A stretch of DNA of 64,000 bases. Source: Entonaema liquescens (lineage: Eukaryota; Ascomycota; Sordariomycetes; Xylariales; Xylariaceae). The first letter of the stretch is position 1. Each line of letters begins with the position of its first letter. The DNA lies in the NCBI GenBank assembly GCA_902805475.1, contig CADCSX010000006.1, positions 744,001 through 808,000 on the forward strand. The letters are read 5' to 3'. Shown here piece by piece: positions 45,976 through 56,371 of the stretch. The notes under the pieces are model-generated. The model ran no database searches, was not told the origin of the DNA, and was given only the letters and a program-made list of their open reading frames with translations. A program made the translations under genes and the position numbers.

Positions 45976-47210
45976 CTTGTTATCCTGTTGTTTTTTCCTT
46001 TCCCTTGCAAGCCTTTCTTTCTAATTGGGGCAACTGGAGATAAGCTAAACACGTATCTCGAGCTGCAGATCTTGTGATGTTACAAGTCAGCAAAGACAGC
46101 ACTCAGCCATGTGGCAGTCAGGGTCTATTAATCTTTCAAGCCCCTCGGCGAATTTCATAGCAAAGTTGCCAAGGCGGTCCGGGACTCGGTCGAGCGCTAT
46201 ACAATTTTCAATATATGGACCCCGACAAGCTTGATCCTTCAGCAATTGGCCCGCTAGTATTACTGGTCCACGGTTACATGAGTTTGGATACGTGCAGCAA
46301 AAATCTTATGTACAGAGCGGTGAATGGCCTGACTTACCTGACTCGTCCGAATCGTAGCCGTGCTGCCGGGCAAGACGCATAACGCTGTGGGGGAGTACAA
46401 GCGGAATAAGTCGATCTGGTTGCTTGGCCTATTCTAAGTTGGGTAAAGATGAACTCTTAGCCAACCCACCGACCTCCTCGGTACTTAGCTAATGTTAGGC
46501 AATCTAACATCCCTTAAGAAGTTAACGCTACCCGGCGTCTAAAAGTTTGCTTGCCACCGTTCGATCCTTTGTCTTGAGTTTCTATTAAGAGACTCGATCT
46601 ACGCTAGACACGAAAAGAGTTAAGTTAACTATCAGCCCGAGGTTCAGCTGAGATTTGAGACTTTAACGAGTCGAAGACCCCGTCTACAGACTAATAAACC
46701 TTCTACCGTCACGAGGCGTCAGCTAGGCGCTTGGAACAAACTGGAGGGGCTTGTATGCTTGTTCGGGGAGCCGCAAAGTGCCAACACCGCCAACACCACC
46801 AGCACGGACACCGCGTTTTCCATATCCACTTGATGACGTGAATTCTATCCGGGCCGACCCAATAAATGTCCACGTCCGAAGTTCGTGTTTCAGGTCCTAG
46901 TTCCACCGATAGCTTCGTACATACGCACCGAATTTATTTTAGTTTATATTCTAGCTATATCTCATACCAAGGGACTCCCTGTTGATATTGAGAATAGAAA
47001 CACACCCTGTCCTGAGGGTCTCAAATCAACCCTCGGCATCACCAGCCACTCATATCAAGCCTCATACATTTTACTAGTAGCAGAGAGAATACGACTTACT
47101 AAGTGAAGATTCAACTACGCTTACGAGTTCACTGCTGTTTCATATCAAGTCAGCAACTTAGCTATATCACACGTTCTTAGATCCTTATTGGTCTGTCATC
47201 TTTGACCGCT
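45976..47210. promoter_or_regulatory. Shared divergent promoter region of the choline/betaine pair
   Basis: 1235 bp separate the two start codons of the divergently transcribed choline oxidase-like and betaine aldehyde dehydrogenase genes. No credible ORF lies between them. A shared, choline- or stress-responsive control region is inferred from the arrangement only. I do not identify specific operators. Confidence 0.5.
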
Positions 47211-48713
47211 ATGGAGTTCAGAGATATGGATCGTCACGCATTCTACGCGGGACACCCGCGGCCTCTAGCGCCATCCTCGGGCAGCTTTGAATCTATCGAC
47301 CCATCGACCGGGAAAGCTGTCTGTAAGATACATAGCTCCTCGCCAAAATCAGTTGACGCCGCAATCCAAGCGGCCCAAGAAGCATTCCCGTCCTGGTCCC
47401 GCACGCCGCCTGTGGAAAGAGCACGTATCCTACAGCAGGCTGTCGCTCTCCTACGCGAGTACAATGATGCTCTCGCGCGTGTCGAGACCATCGACACTGG
47501 GAAACCTTTTTCGGAAACATCAACCGTGGACGTTATCACGGGGGCGGACGTTCTCGAGTACTACGCAAGCTTAGTAGCCAGCGGTGGGTTAAATGGCGAG
47601 TCCTTCCGCCTCAGGCCGTCGGCTATGGTGTACACGTCCAAGGAACCGCTAGGCGTGTGTGCCGGCATCGGGGCCTGGAACTACCCGCTCCAAATCGCTC
47701 TATGGAAGTCCGCGCCGTGTCTGGCTGCCGGGAATTGCATGGTTTACAAACCGAGCGAGTTCACACCGTTACACGCCGAGTACCTAGCCGATCTCTACCG
47801 CAAAGCCGGTCTTCCGGACGGAGTCTTTAATGTCGTATACGGCAGCGGCGACGTTGGCTCCTATCTGACGAGACATCCTGCCATCGCGAAGGTCAGCTTC
47901 ACCGGCCAGGTCAGCACCGGCATGAAAGTAGCCGGCGCCGCGGCCGGCGGCATGAAGTACGTAACCATGGAGCTGGGCGGCAAGAGCCCGTTGATCGTCC
48001 TCCCGGACGCCGCGGTCGACCAAGCCGTGGACGTAGCGATGATGGCGAATTTCTTCAGCACCGGCCAAGTGTGCACGAACGGCACGCGGGTATTCGTTCC
48101 GAACTCGATAAAGAAGTCGTTCGAGCGCACCCTGCTCGAGAAGATCAAATTCGTCCGAGCAGGCGATCTCTTCAACCCTGCGACGAACTTCGGGCCGCTG
48201 AGCAGCAAGGTCCACTACGACAAGGTGATCCGGTATATACGCCAGGGCGTTGAGCAGGACAAGGCGACGCTGCTGAGCGGCGGGACGGAGCAGCCGGCCA
48301 ACATACCCGCCGAACTAAAAGAGGGCTACTGGGTCCAGCCGACGGTATTCACGGACTGCACGGACGACATGACCATCGTGAAGGAGGAGATTTTCGGGCC
48401 CGTGATGACCATCCTGGGCTACGACACAGTCGACGAGGCAGTTGCGCGCGCCAACGCGACGGAGCTGGGACTCGCGGCGGGCGTGGTGGGCCGCGATATC
48501 GACCAGTGCCACGGCGTCATCTCGCAGCTCGAAGCGGGAATCACCTGGATAAATACATGGGGCGAGAGCCCCGCGGAGATGGCAGTCGGCGGGTGGAAGA
48601 ACAGTGGCGTCGGGGTGGAGAACGGGAAGAGGGGGCTCGAGGCGTGGGTTAGGAATAAGAGCACATTGGTGGAGATGGGTGGGAGCGTACCGACTTCTTT
48701 CTCGAAGTTGTAA
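47211..48713 (+). CDS. Betaine aldehyde dehydrogenase
   Basis: NAD(P)-dependent aldehyde dehydrogenase expected to oxidise betaine aldehyde to glycine betaine. Single exon, 500 aa, start MEFRDMDRH. Conserved features are PWNYP-type GAWNYPLQIALWK, YKPSEFTPL, the cofactor-binding VSFTGQVSTG, the general base Glu254 in MELGGKSP, the catalytic Cys288 in STGQVCTNGTR, and EEIFGPVMTI near the C-terminus. The GQVCTNGTR form of the active site is typical of betaine/aminoaldehyde dehydrogenases. Choline oxidase-like and betaine aldehyde dehydrogenase genes are known as divergent pairs in other filamentous ascomycetes, which supports the assignment. Codon use becomes strongly G/C-ending along the gene. 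Confidence 0.93.
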   Translation: MEFRDMDRHAFYAGHPRPLAPSSGSFESIDPSTGKAVCKIHSSSPKSVDAAIQAAQEAFPSWSRTPPVERARILQQAVALLREYNDALARVETIDTGKPFSETSTVDVITGADVLEYYASLVASGGLNGESFRLRPSAMVYTSKEPLGVCAGIGAWNYPLQIALWKSAPCLAAGNCMVYKPSEFTPLHAEYLADLYRKAGLPDGVFNVVYGSGDVGSYLTRHPAIAKVSFTGQVSTGMKVAGAAAGGMKYVTMELGGKSPLIVLPDAAVDQAVDVAMMANFFSTGQVCTNGTRVFVPNSIKKSFERTLLEKIKFVRAGDLFNPATNFGPLSSKVHYDKVIRYIRQGVEQDKATLLSGGTEQPANIPAELKEGYWVQPTVFTDCTDDMTIVKEEIFGPVMTILGYDTVDEAVARANATELGLAAGVVGRDIDQCHGVISQLEAGITWINTWGESPAEMAVGGWKNSGVGVENGKRGLEAWVRNKSTLVEMGGSVPTSFSKL

Positions 48714-49503
48714 GGGGTTGGATGATGGAGTGGAATGGTTTATGAGGAAAATATGAAAATTATAGGGCGGACGGGTTAGGTTGATGATTGTTCATGATTA
48801 TACTTAAGTACGGGGATGGGAAGGGATAGTTCGAAAAGGAAAGCAGATTATATGCCGCCGCGTGGAAGTCCTGTATATATTAACAAACAACCATGTTGAA
48901 ACTCAATGAAAAGCAGAGGGATTGTCTCATCGTATATTATCGAAGAGATGGGAAATTCGAATCAACGGCAAAGTCGTCCATGTGTGTACAAATTCTAAAA
49001 CCGTCATATCAATTACTATATATTGAAGAAAAATCCTGGTCATGAAGTAATTTCGCTTTGAGGTGAGGTCGAGGCTAGGGAACGAGTATATATATAATTA
49101 GTAAAGTACCTAACCCTTGTGAAAGAAGGGCTACGATCGATTGCTTATAGTACAAAGTCTTGACAGACCTGTTGAATGGGCTCTTGTGTTAGAAAGTTCT
49201 TCAGTAGATGGCATTATTAGGTATTTACTGTTTTATGCCTTAGTTATACAATCGAGTTATCCTGTGATCGCCCAACGCCTCTGCTCTCTCTCTGTCTCTC
49301 TTCGTAATGCACCTAGCCCCTGAAAGAAATCATTTCTGTCATACCTGCCTGAGTAGCAGCTTCATTTCCCAACCCAATCTTAATGCCGTTGCCAAATTCC
49401 AACTAAACGCCTCAACGTGAGAATATCGTTCTATTACAACCGAGAATAACCACCATATATCATCCCAACATCCCAATCTCATACCCCTCCCCCCTCCCCT
49501 CTC
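48714..49503. other. Intergenic between convergent genes
   Basis: About 790 bp, with only a 60-codon unsupported ORF. A polypyrimidine stretch (CCCCTCCCCCCTCCCCTC) lies at about 49484-49502, right against the stop codon of the next minus-strand gene. Confidence 0.5.
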
Positions 49504-49896
49504 TTACTCCTCCTCCTCCACCTCGCGCGTCCGTACAACCACGCCGTTCAAATGCTCCCCCGTGGGATCTTTCGGGTGTATCAAGTACATAACGCCATCC
49601 TTATTCCCCGCAAACTCGTCCTGCGGCTCGTAACCCATCCACACGACGACGTGTTCCGCCAGGACGAAGAAGCCTACGCAAGGGAGGCACGGGACGAACG
49701 CGAGGCACTTGAGGATCGTGCCAACGGCGCTGGCGACCTTCTTGCAGCGCTTCCAGAATTGGCGCAGCTGCCAGCGCGCGTGCTTCCCGAGGTAGTGCAT
49801 TTCGATGTCCAAGGTGCTCGCTCGGGAGAGCCGGGGGAGCGAGCTGATGGATACGCGGCGGGGGCGGCGGGGGCGCTGGGTGACTGGCGGGACCAT
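49504..49896 (-). CDS. Small hypothetical protein with Cys-rich hydrophobic segment
   Basis: Intronless ORF of 130 aa. The N-terminus is basic and Ser/Arg/Pro-rich (PRRPRRVSISS). The middle holds a positively charged helix followed by a hydrophobic segment of about 25 residues with three cysteines (ILKCLAFVPCLPCVGFFVLAEHVVVW, residues about 62-87). The C-terminus is hydrophilic and ends in a run of acids (EVEEEE). GC-rich third positions support coding. It could be a single-pass or palmitoylated membrane protein. I recognise no family. Confidence 0.6.
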   Translation of the reverse strand: MVPPVTQRPRRPRRVSISSLPRLSRASTLDIEMHYLGKHARWQLRQFWKRCKKVASAVGTILKCLAFVPCLPCVGFFVLAEHVVVWMGYEPQDEFAGNKDGVMYLIHPKDPTGEHLNGVVVRTREVEEEE

Positions 49897-51279
49897 GATT
49901 GCGGTTGCGATGTTGCGTGCTGGGATTTTGTAGATGGATCTTGTCGATATATCTTTTATGCTGGATCAGAAAGAGCTATTGGCTGTCCGATTTGGCTATC
50001 CAGATAGGTAGTTGTCTTATGTATGGTATACTTGAAAGAGCTGTTGCTTCACAATAGTAGTAGGTGTTCGTTGCTGCTTTTATACATTGTTAGTATCTAT
50101 GTCCTGCCGGAGAAATGTTTATAAACACGAGGGGAACTCTCCTTGCGTCAATGCGTGAGCTCAGATGCTCTCGATCAGACTCAACCGTACTTTTATCGTT
50201 CATCTAAGAATGTGGCTTCTCTGGTTGAAAGCTTCTGGGCCCTCGGCGAGTGTTAATCTGCTGTGCAATTCTAAGACACATCGAGACTTGAGTAAAATCG
50301 AATTAGACTGATGTAGTGAGACAGCCTCGGTTGTTTAGGTATTGGAAGGACAATTATTATACTCTAAGCAGTGTCGTGTTCTAGTAACTGTCACGAGGCA
50401 AACCAAAAGGTAAGTTGAGGACACAACTTCGTTGTTCCGCAAGAAACTCTAACTAAGGTAGCTCTGAAGTCAGAGTTATACATACAAAACGGCTTCTTTG
50501 TTCTAAGGGGGTCTCAAGTGAGACCCCTGACAATAACATTTAGAATTTGACGCACAGAAGTCATAAAATTATACGGAGGTACTTTGTCATAATTTTATAA
50601 AGCTATGGGCCGCAAACATGCTTCAACTGAACGTAGGTAAATCTTATTTCTGAGTTCTCAGATATATAAATATAAATATGTCTGGCTGCATTGTGAAGGA
50701 CCTATATGGTAGAAAGTCGCATAGACAACGCCTCTCCTCCCATTTGGTTTAGTAATGCCACCGGAATAAAGTATGATCTAGACAATTTATGATTTATACT
50801 CGAAAAGTAATAAAACCACGAGTAGTAACGGTGTATCAATACCATCTATTTAACTCTATATACGAGTCGCAGTTTGGATCTAACCAGAGAGAATGTCAAA
50901 GTTCGAAACCTCGTCCTATCAAATAGGCTAAGCCCTATATCAGGTCTAACTTAATTTGAGAGGTCTGATAACCAGGCACTGATTCGAAGTTAAGACTAAA
51001 TGAACTATACTTGGACTATGACAGAATGTAAAGCTTTAGCCTTGACTGCTCAGGATCCGATCTGGTCGTCCCAAGGACTGCACATAGCGGCGAGTGAGCT
51101 GAGACCCCTTCTGAGCACTTGTGAGTTGACAGCTTTACTACGGTAGGTAACGGAACAAGCTTACCGAATAACAACCTACAACCACGCTCGCCAATACCAG
51201 GTAGTATGCTTTTCAGTCCACTCTGATAAGGGATTCCGGTTTCTAAAGCCAGCGATTTCTAGTTGCAATTCTTTTCAGT
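49897..51279. other. Intergenic containing repeat copy 2
   Basis: About 1.4 kb with no supported ORF apart from the hairpin repeat at 50389-50532. The promoter of the 130-aa gene and the 3' region of the rhodanese gene must lie here. Confidence 0.5.
50389..50532 (-). repeat. Hairpin-rich MITE-like repeat, copy 2
   Basis: A 144-bp element, reverse orientation relative to the copy at 277-411. Ends on the plus strand are TGTCACGAGGCAAACC and GAGACCCCTGACA, a TGTCA/TGACA inverted pair. The 9-bp hairpin stem GGGGTCTCA/TGAGACCCC and an AACTCTGA/TCAGAG-type stem are both preserved despite sequence drift, with the hairpin loop changed. A TAAC direct repeat lies beside both ends but is too short and offset to call a target duplication. 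Confidence 0.65.
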
Positions 51280-51942
51280 CTAATACTCCTCCCACAACTC
51301 CTTCCTGTACGCCTCGGTGAGACGCTCATCCGGGCCATAGACTTCCTGCCAGCCGACGAAGCCTCTATCTAAAACGTAGACCTGCTGTTTCTTGGCCGCG
51401 CTGGCGCTGTCCTTCTCCTCAGCGGTTTTTTTCACTGCAGCGGCGGCAGTATTCGCCGCTTCCTTCTCCCTCAGGTATCTGAGAGCGGCGCTGGGACCGC
51501 GCTGCTGGCTCAGAGCGCAGTGGAAGATAACTACCTCCTTGTCTGCGAGCTTGCGCAGTAGGGTGGGCATGGTGGCGTCGAGGCTGCGGCTCGGGAAATG
51601 CAGCGACGACTTTATGTGCCCGCCTATATGGTCTACGCACCCGTGAGTGAAGGATATATTAGTATGTGTACCTGGGTAGAGATTGAGACGGGATAGGTTA
51701 GGTTAGGCTAGGCATAGGGTTTGGTTTATGAAGGGCGAGCACTGGGCATTCAAAAATTGAGGAATAAATAAAAGCTGTGACATGGTAATAAAGTATAAGA
51801 GAGTGCAGTACGTACCGTCATCTCGCACGTCCACGATGGCTACTGTTGAGTTTGAAGATGGTGGGTTCGCGCTGGCGAGTAGCATCTCAGCTAGCTTTGA
51901 TGCCGTGATTCGCTGCAGGTTGGAGATGGTTACCATAGACAT
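51280..51942 (-). CDS. Rhodanese/Cdc25-like phosphatase or arsenate reductase family protein
   Basis: Two exons, 51816-51942 and 51280-51632, intron GTACGT...GTAG (183 nt), 159 aa. The join gives VDVRDDDHIGGHIKSSLHFP, the classic rhodanese N-terminal motif. The active-site loop is HCALSQQRGPSAA with Cys81 and Arg87, a CX5R loop as in Cdc25-like phosphatases and fungal arsenate reductases (Arr2/Acr2, Ibp1, Ych1). The six-residue loop separates it from true sulfurtransferases, which have shorter loops. An Ala/Lys-rich insert (EKEAANTAAAAVKKTAEEKD) follows the loop, and GFVGWQEVYG is the last rhodanese strand/helix. The length fits single-domain family members. Phosphatase versus arsenate reductase activity cannot be decided from sequence. 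No arsenic-resistance genes are nearby. Confidence 0.88.
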
Positions 51943-52212
51943 TTTGAACGTAGTAAAAAAGTAATTTTAGTGAGGGTAGCTAGTATTTATTTAAGGAGTG
52001 GCCTGAGAACTAAATGGGTTTGTTAGTCAAGAGTATTGTAGCATTGACGTTGAGGTTGAGAACTTGAGTTGGACTTGAGTTCTGCTTATTGGAAACCTTG
52101 AAAGTACCTGACACTTTCCAAAAAAGTTGTGGTTAAATAAATAATGAATAAGCGAAGCTATGTATGTAAAGAAGTACCTCTATATATCGCATATGACCAT
52201 TCTCCTTCATAT

Positions 52213-52273
52213 GTAAGGTGTAAGGTGTAAGGTGTAAGGTGTAAGGTGTAAGGTGTAAGGTGTAAGTTGTAAG
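52213..52273. repeat. Heptamer minisatellite (GTAAGGT)n
   Basis: Nearly nine perfect copies of a 7-bp unit GTAAGGT in 61 bp, in the space between the rhodanese-like gene promoter and the 3' end of the glycosyltransferase-like gene. It is one of three heptamer arrays in the window. Confidence 0.92.
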
Positions 52274-52521
52274 TATATAAGGAGAAAATGGAATGCCACA
52301 TATGTAAACTTTTAGATTAAAACTAAAATATCTGAAATAAATCATACTTCAGGTACCTATATTTTGCCGAAGAGATGAAAGGACTTATTATATCCTCACT
52401 ATCACGTTAGAATGCATGTACAGAAAATGGGCGCAACTGGTAATACGGTCAAACACAGTACATACTATTGTAAAGATGCTCATATTGAAAAAGATAAATG
52501 CTACTCTATTAAAGGCATGTC

Positions 52522-53883
52522 TCAAGGCCACATACCATCCCACATGTAGAGCCAGCCTTCCCAGTACTTTTCATAGTTCCCCACGAGATATGAGAACCCA
52601 TCTCCTTCCGATCCAACTTTGTAAGGCCTCGTGTAGATGCCATCCGTCTTCAGATGGCGCTTCATCGCTATGTAAATGGAGAAACTACTCGGCATTGTAC
52701 CGACAAAGTAGTCACTCCCCAATAACACGATCAGGTCGATTAGACCCTGTTGATCCCAACTCAACGACTCGAGCTCCTCTAGATCATCATCCTCCAGTAG
52801 GTCCGCCTTGCTAACTACTCTCATCTGCGCCATTTCGATAGCTGCGCCTGCGAAGTTCTGTGCCTCGAGAGGGTCTCCCGTAGCTATATATGCCGCCTCG
52901 AAGCCTCGTTTGGTGGCTTGTTTTAGATACGCGTCTGTCTGAGTCGAATACGTTGGCCAGAAACTCAGAGCATCACTCTCGGTTCTCAAGTGGACGCCAA
53001 GGAATTTACCACCCTCGACTCCATTGGCCTTCGCATAGGCACGCATATTCTGTAACGTAATCTCTCCCAGACGGAGTAGTTGGTCGTTAAGTTTTAGGAT
53101 GTGACCGAACGTATTCACAAATTCGGGGCCATCACGATAGGTCTGCCAGTCCCAGAGGACGCCCCAATTGAAACGGATCAGTCGTGGGTGATCGCGCGAT
53201 GGCGGGGACTGTCCATTCTTGGGATCATTCAACCACCTGCGGAATCTGTCACCGAAACGATCCGTATGCCGATTTTGATCTCGCCAATCGCAACCTTCGC
53301 GATTCCCGAACTTCTTCGGTGTGATATGCTCGACGTTAGGCTTACTACCGACACCAGGTATATCCTTAATGCTGTCGTAAAGTGTGATTTGAGGACAGCT
53401 GGTGGCGATGGCATCTTTGAAGTGCTTCTCGTCAAACATATAATCAAGTGGTAGGTAGTCAGTGAATAGGTCGGCTAAGTCTGTCTCGTTGCGTTTTCGG
53501 ATCCTAGGCATAACGAGACCGGTGGCGCCAGCTTCGATACCATATCGTATGCAGGTGTGGATGTAATTTCGTATATTACCAATACCACCGGAATTGTTGT
53601 CGCAGATGTACACTAGCCCTTCAACCCAGTTGGCCTCCTTGCATACTCTCTGTAGCGGCCAGCCGACAAAGGGAGCGTCGGGAGAGGATAGGTCGACATC
53701 ATTGTTGTGAGGTCGGACAGGAGGACTGTTGGACGATGAGAGCGGCGACGATGTGGTACCTGTACCTCGAATGGCGGAAGTATCAAGCCACCTTTCAATT
53801 GAGGGAGTCGGGGCTCGGAGGATCCATGTCGCAATGAGGAGAACGATGCAAAGGGTTAAGAAGAGAAGATTTCGACGCGGCAT
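52522..53883 (-). CDS. Type II membrane protein, putative O-fucosyltransferase-like glycosyltransferase
   Basis: Intronless. I start at MPRRNLLFLT, giving 453 aa. An in-frame Met at 53916 would add 11 residues. A short basic cytoplasmic tail is followed by a signal anchor (LLFLTLCIVLLIATWIL, about 5-21) and a Ser/Pro-rich stem, as in Golgi glycosyltransferases. The luminal domain has CDNNSGGIGNIRNYIHTCIRYGIEAGATGLVMPRIRKR near its start and FLGVHLRTESDA at about residue 290. These resemble the substrate-binding G-N-x-R and HLR motifs of GDP-fucose O-fucosyltransferase-fold enzymes. ETD/NETD could be an N-glycosylation site. Family assignment is by motif resemblance, so donor and acceptor are unknown. 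Confidence 0.65.
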   Translation of the reverse strand: MPRRNLLFLTLCIVLLIATWILRAPTPSIERWLDTSAIRGTGTTSSPLSSSNSPPVRPHNNDVDLSSPDAPFVGWPLQRVCKEANWVEGLVYICDNNSGGIGNIRNYIHTCIRYGIEAGATGLVMPRIRKRNETDLADLFTDYLPLDYMFDEKHFKDAIATSCPQITLYDSIKDIPGVGSKPNVEHITPKKFGNREGCDWRDQNRHTDRFGDRFRRWLNDPKNGQSPPSRDHPRLIRFNWGVLWDWQTYRDGPEFVNTFGHILKLNDQLLRLGEITLQNMRAYAKANGVEGGKFLGVHLRTESDALSFWPTYSTQTDAYLKQATKRGFEAAYIATGDPLEAQNFAGAAIEMAQMRVVSKADLLEDDDLEELESLSWDQQGLIDLIVLLGSDYFVGTMPSSFSIYIAMKRHLKTDGIYTRPYKVGSEGDGFSYLVGNYEKYWEGWLYMWDGMWP

Positions 53884-54684
53884 GAAGCCTACGATTGTTC
53901 GATAACCAATTACCATCGTAGGAGAGAAACGGTCGCACCAGGGCGCGGACCGGCAGGTAGAAATAGGAATGGTCCAGGCGCAATTAGAACGCAGTTAGGC
54001 GATTACATTAGTACCTACTTACATTAGAAATTCGGGGGAGAGGGGGTTACAATGGAGGGGAAATGTGGAGGGCTGTGGCTTGCGGGTCGTAGGTTGCATG
54101 TTGCGACATGTTACGGCTTATTCCGATCCCCTGCCGATCTCAGGCTTAAGAAGAAGTAGTGACTTACATAGGTACATGTGGTCATTATACCATACCTACC
54201 TATATACTCCCATCTTGACAAATTCTAATCGATACTATACTACTTTTTCACTTTACTTTAGGCATGTTGCAAGTTGTCTTATAGAATGAGCCTATATTAA
54301 TACAGCGCAGAGGGACTTGTTGTCTTGAACAAGCTACAATTATGTACAAGCATTCATTTTTTTCTCTTTGGTTGAGGATTAAATACACCGCGAATGACAT
54401 GTAATGCGTCTTGAGTGAGAATGAGACTCGTACTCCAAGAACTTGTCTGACTCAAACCATCGTCCAATAAGGCCTGGCTGGCTGGAACGACGACGCATGT
54501 GCTGTATATGCTAGCAGCTATCTCGTCTTTCTCCCCCTCCCTCTGTTCTCTCATCCAGCAGGGCCAGTAAATGCTCACCCCCAACTTCATTATGCTGGTG
54601 GAATAAGGGGAAAGCCCCCCAGAAGTATCATGAGATATTACCTGATCGCGTTTAATCGCATTCCTAAAATCACTGTCGAAAATC
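53884..54684. other. Intergenic, no gene seen
   Basis: About 800 bp between two minus-strand genes. Short ORFs here (for example 54354-54698 on the minus strand) overlap the ADA2 3' end and have no motif. TACCTACC-like short motifs recur near 54010-54210. Confidence 0.5.
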
Positions 54685-56371
54685 TCATGCCTTCGCAATC
54701 CAACCAGAGTTGATAAAGAAATCGAATATCCTGCTTCCCTTCTGGGAATCGAGCCTGGAAATCTCCTTCACTTGCTTCTTCTTCAAGGCTCCGTTGCCCT
54801 TGAGACCTTCCTTGAAGACCTGCTCTTTGATCATCAAATACGGCTTCGGTTGTAGTCGACAAACCTTGCATAGCTCGACTTCTTCCGGTGTGAGTAGATG
54901 TAAGTCCGGGGCGTTGTCTTGGGTTAATGCCAACGGCTGCACCCCTGAAATAGGCTGTGCGATGAACTTTTGCTTCCCCGACGCAAGCGTCCCGTTAGGT
55001 GTAGCTCCGTTGGTGATTCCATTCGTGTGGCCATTCGCTAGCGGCTTGGACTCGTCATTCGCTGTGGCATCTGGGAGGGCTTGAGGTGTCGTTCCAGCCG
55101 TGGCAGGTCTAAAAGGTAGCTCGGGTGCAACGAGCAGAGCCGCGCCGCTAGGCGGTTCCGGTTGGATATTCTGTTTGGACCGTTGCGCCGAAGCCAGTCG
55201 TTCGCGGTCCATTGAACCCATCGGTATGGCCTTTTGGATGCGTTGGGCTTTCTCCTGTTCATACTTCTCCCCGCTGCGAAGATCTCCAATCTTCATGTTC
55301 CTCCATTCTTGTAGTTGCGAGATTGCCTGCCGCAGATTCAGCTCGTCAATTAGGCCTTGGCAAAACGCCTCAAAGTCGTCATGGTTCATCATGCGCGCAA
55401 AAGGCTTGGCCTTGTTCAGGAGGTCTCGCTCTTCCTTCGTCCTCTTCTTTTCCTGTTTGTTATTTTCCCTATATTCTAACAAATTGTGTTCGAAAATGAC
55501 CTTCTTTCGTTCCACACGTTGTGTTAGCCGGCAGTTGTAGATATCCATAACCGTAAGTTTGAGTTCCATTTCCGGCTCCAGGCTTCCCGTATTGGGATTT
55601 ATGCCGTCACCGGGATCGAACTGCATCAATTGGACAGCCTCCTCGGCCTCATTAGCATACTCGGTCTCAAACTCGAGTCGGCCGGGCATGTAGCCTTGGA
55701 TTTCGTGACAAGAAGGCACACTGGCTGTGGGCTTCGTCTTAGGCGGCATCGGCGGTGCGTTCTTCTGAGCCTCCCTACGTTCTTCAATGCGTCGTTTCTT
55801 GCGCGCCTGGAATTCTTCGCGGGATATCTCTTGTGTCAGTTCCATATCGGATGGTTTGCACCGTTCCGGGAGTGGGAAACATGGCGAGTCGACGTAGACC
55901 TTCAGGTAGTGATCTCGAACCTCGTCCTTGTGACGGTAACCACCAATATGATCCGCTATATCAGCCCATGATCCAAGCCCGTAGGTCTCGCAGCCTTCGA
56001 GGAGGAGTAGTTCCTCATCTGCGCCCCAATCTCTGTCAAAGATAGGGAAAGAGTTCTGTTCGATGACCTTGTAAGGATGTGTCGCTGGCTGATGCGAACC
56101 GCTGGCGGCACCGTTGGAGAAACACTGAACACAGAGGTCGTACTCATTGCATGCACTGTGGGCGCATCTTATTCGGACCTGTAAAGACAATATAATTAGT
56201 ATCGATAGATAGGCAGAAAGAGGAGTGGTGATATCGCTGTAGTGGTGATGATAATGTGGTAAAAACGCGATCAACACATACTGTAGAGGTAATGTCCGCC
56301 GAGCAGACGTCGCAAACATATTTAGTACCACTCTCACCGCCCCTGGTGGCCTTCTTGCGGATGACACCCAT
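54685..56371 (-). CDS. ADA2: Transcriptional adaptor Ada2 (SAGA complex)
   Basis: SAGA/ADA histone acetyltransferase subunit that potentiates Gcn5. Two exons, 56282-56371 and 54685-56178, intron GTATGT...ACAG (103 nt), 527 aa. The start MGVIRKK matches fungal orthologues. Domains in order: ZZ zinc finger at about 16-65 (CDVCSADI...RCAHSACNEYDLCVQCF), split by the intron, SANT/Myb domain at about 75-125 (DWGADEELLLLEGCETYGLGSWADIADHIG), central Ada2 helical region (RLEFETEYANEAEEAV...KKRTKEERDL), a Ser/Pro/Asn-rich linker, and a C-terminal SWIRM domain at about 440-527 (LLTPEEVELCKVCRLQPKPYL...FDFFINSGWI). Length and order are normal. Confidence 0.96.

Noticed and set aside
46709..46906. Cys/Trp-rich 65-codon ORF between the choline genes
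   Set aside because: Part of the shared promoter region, with no conserved pattern, probably chance.
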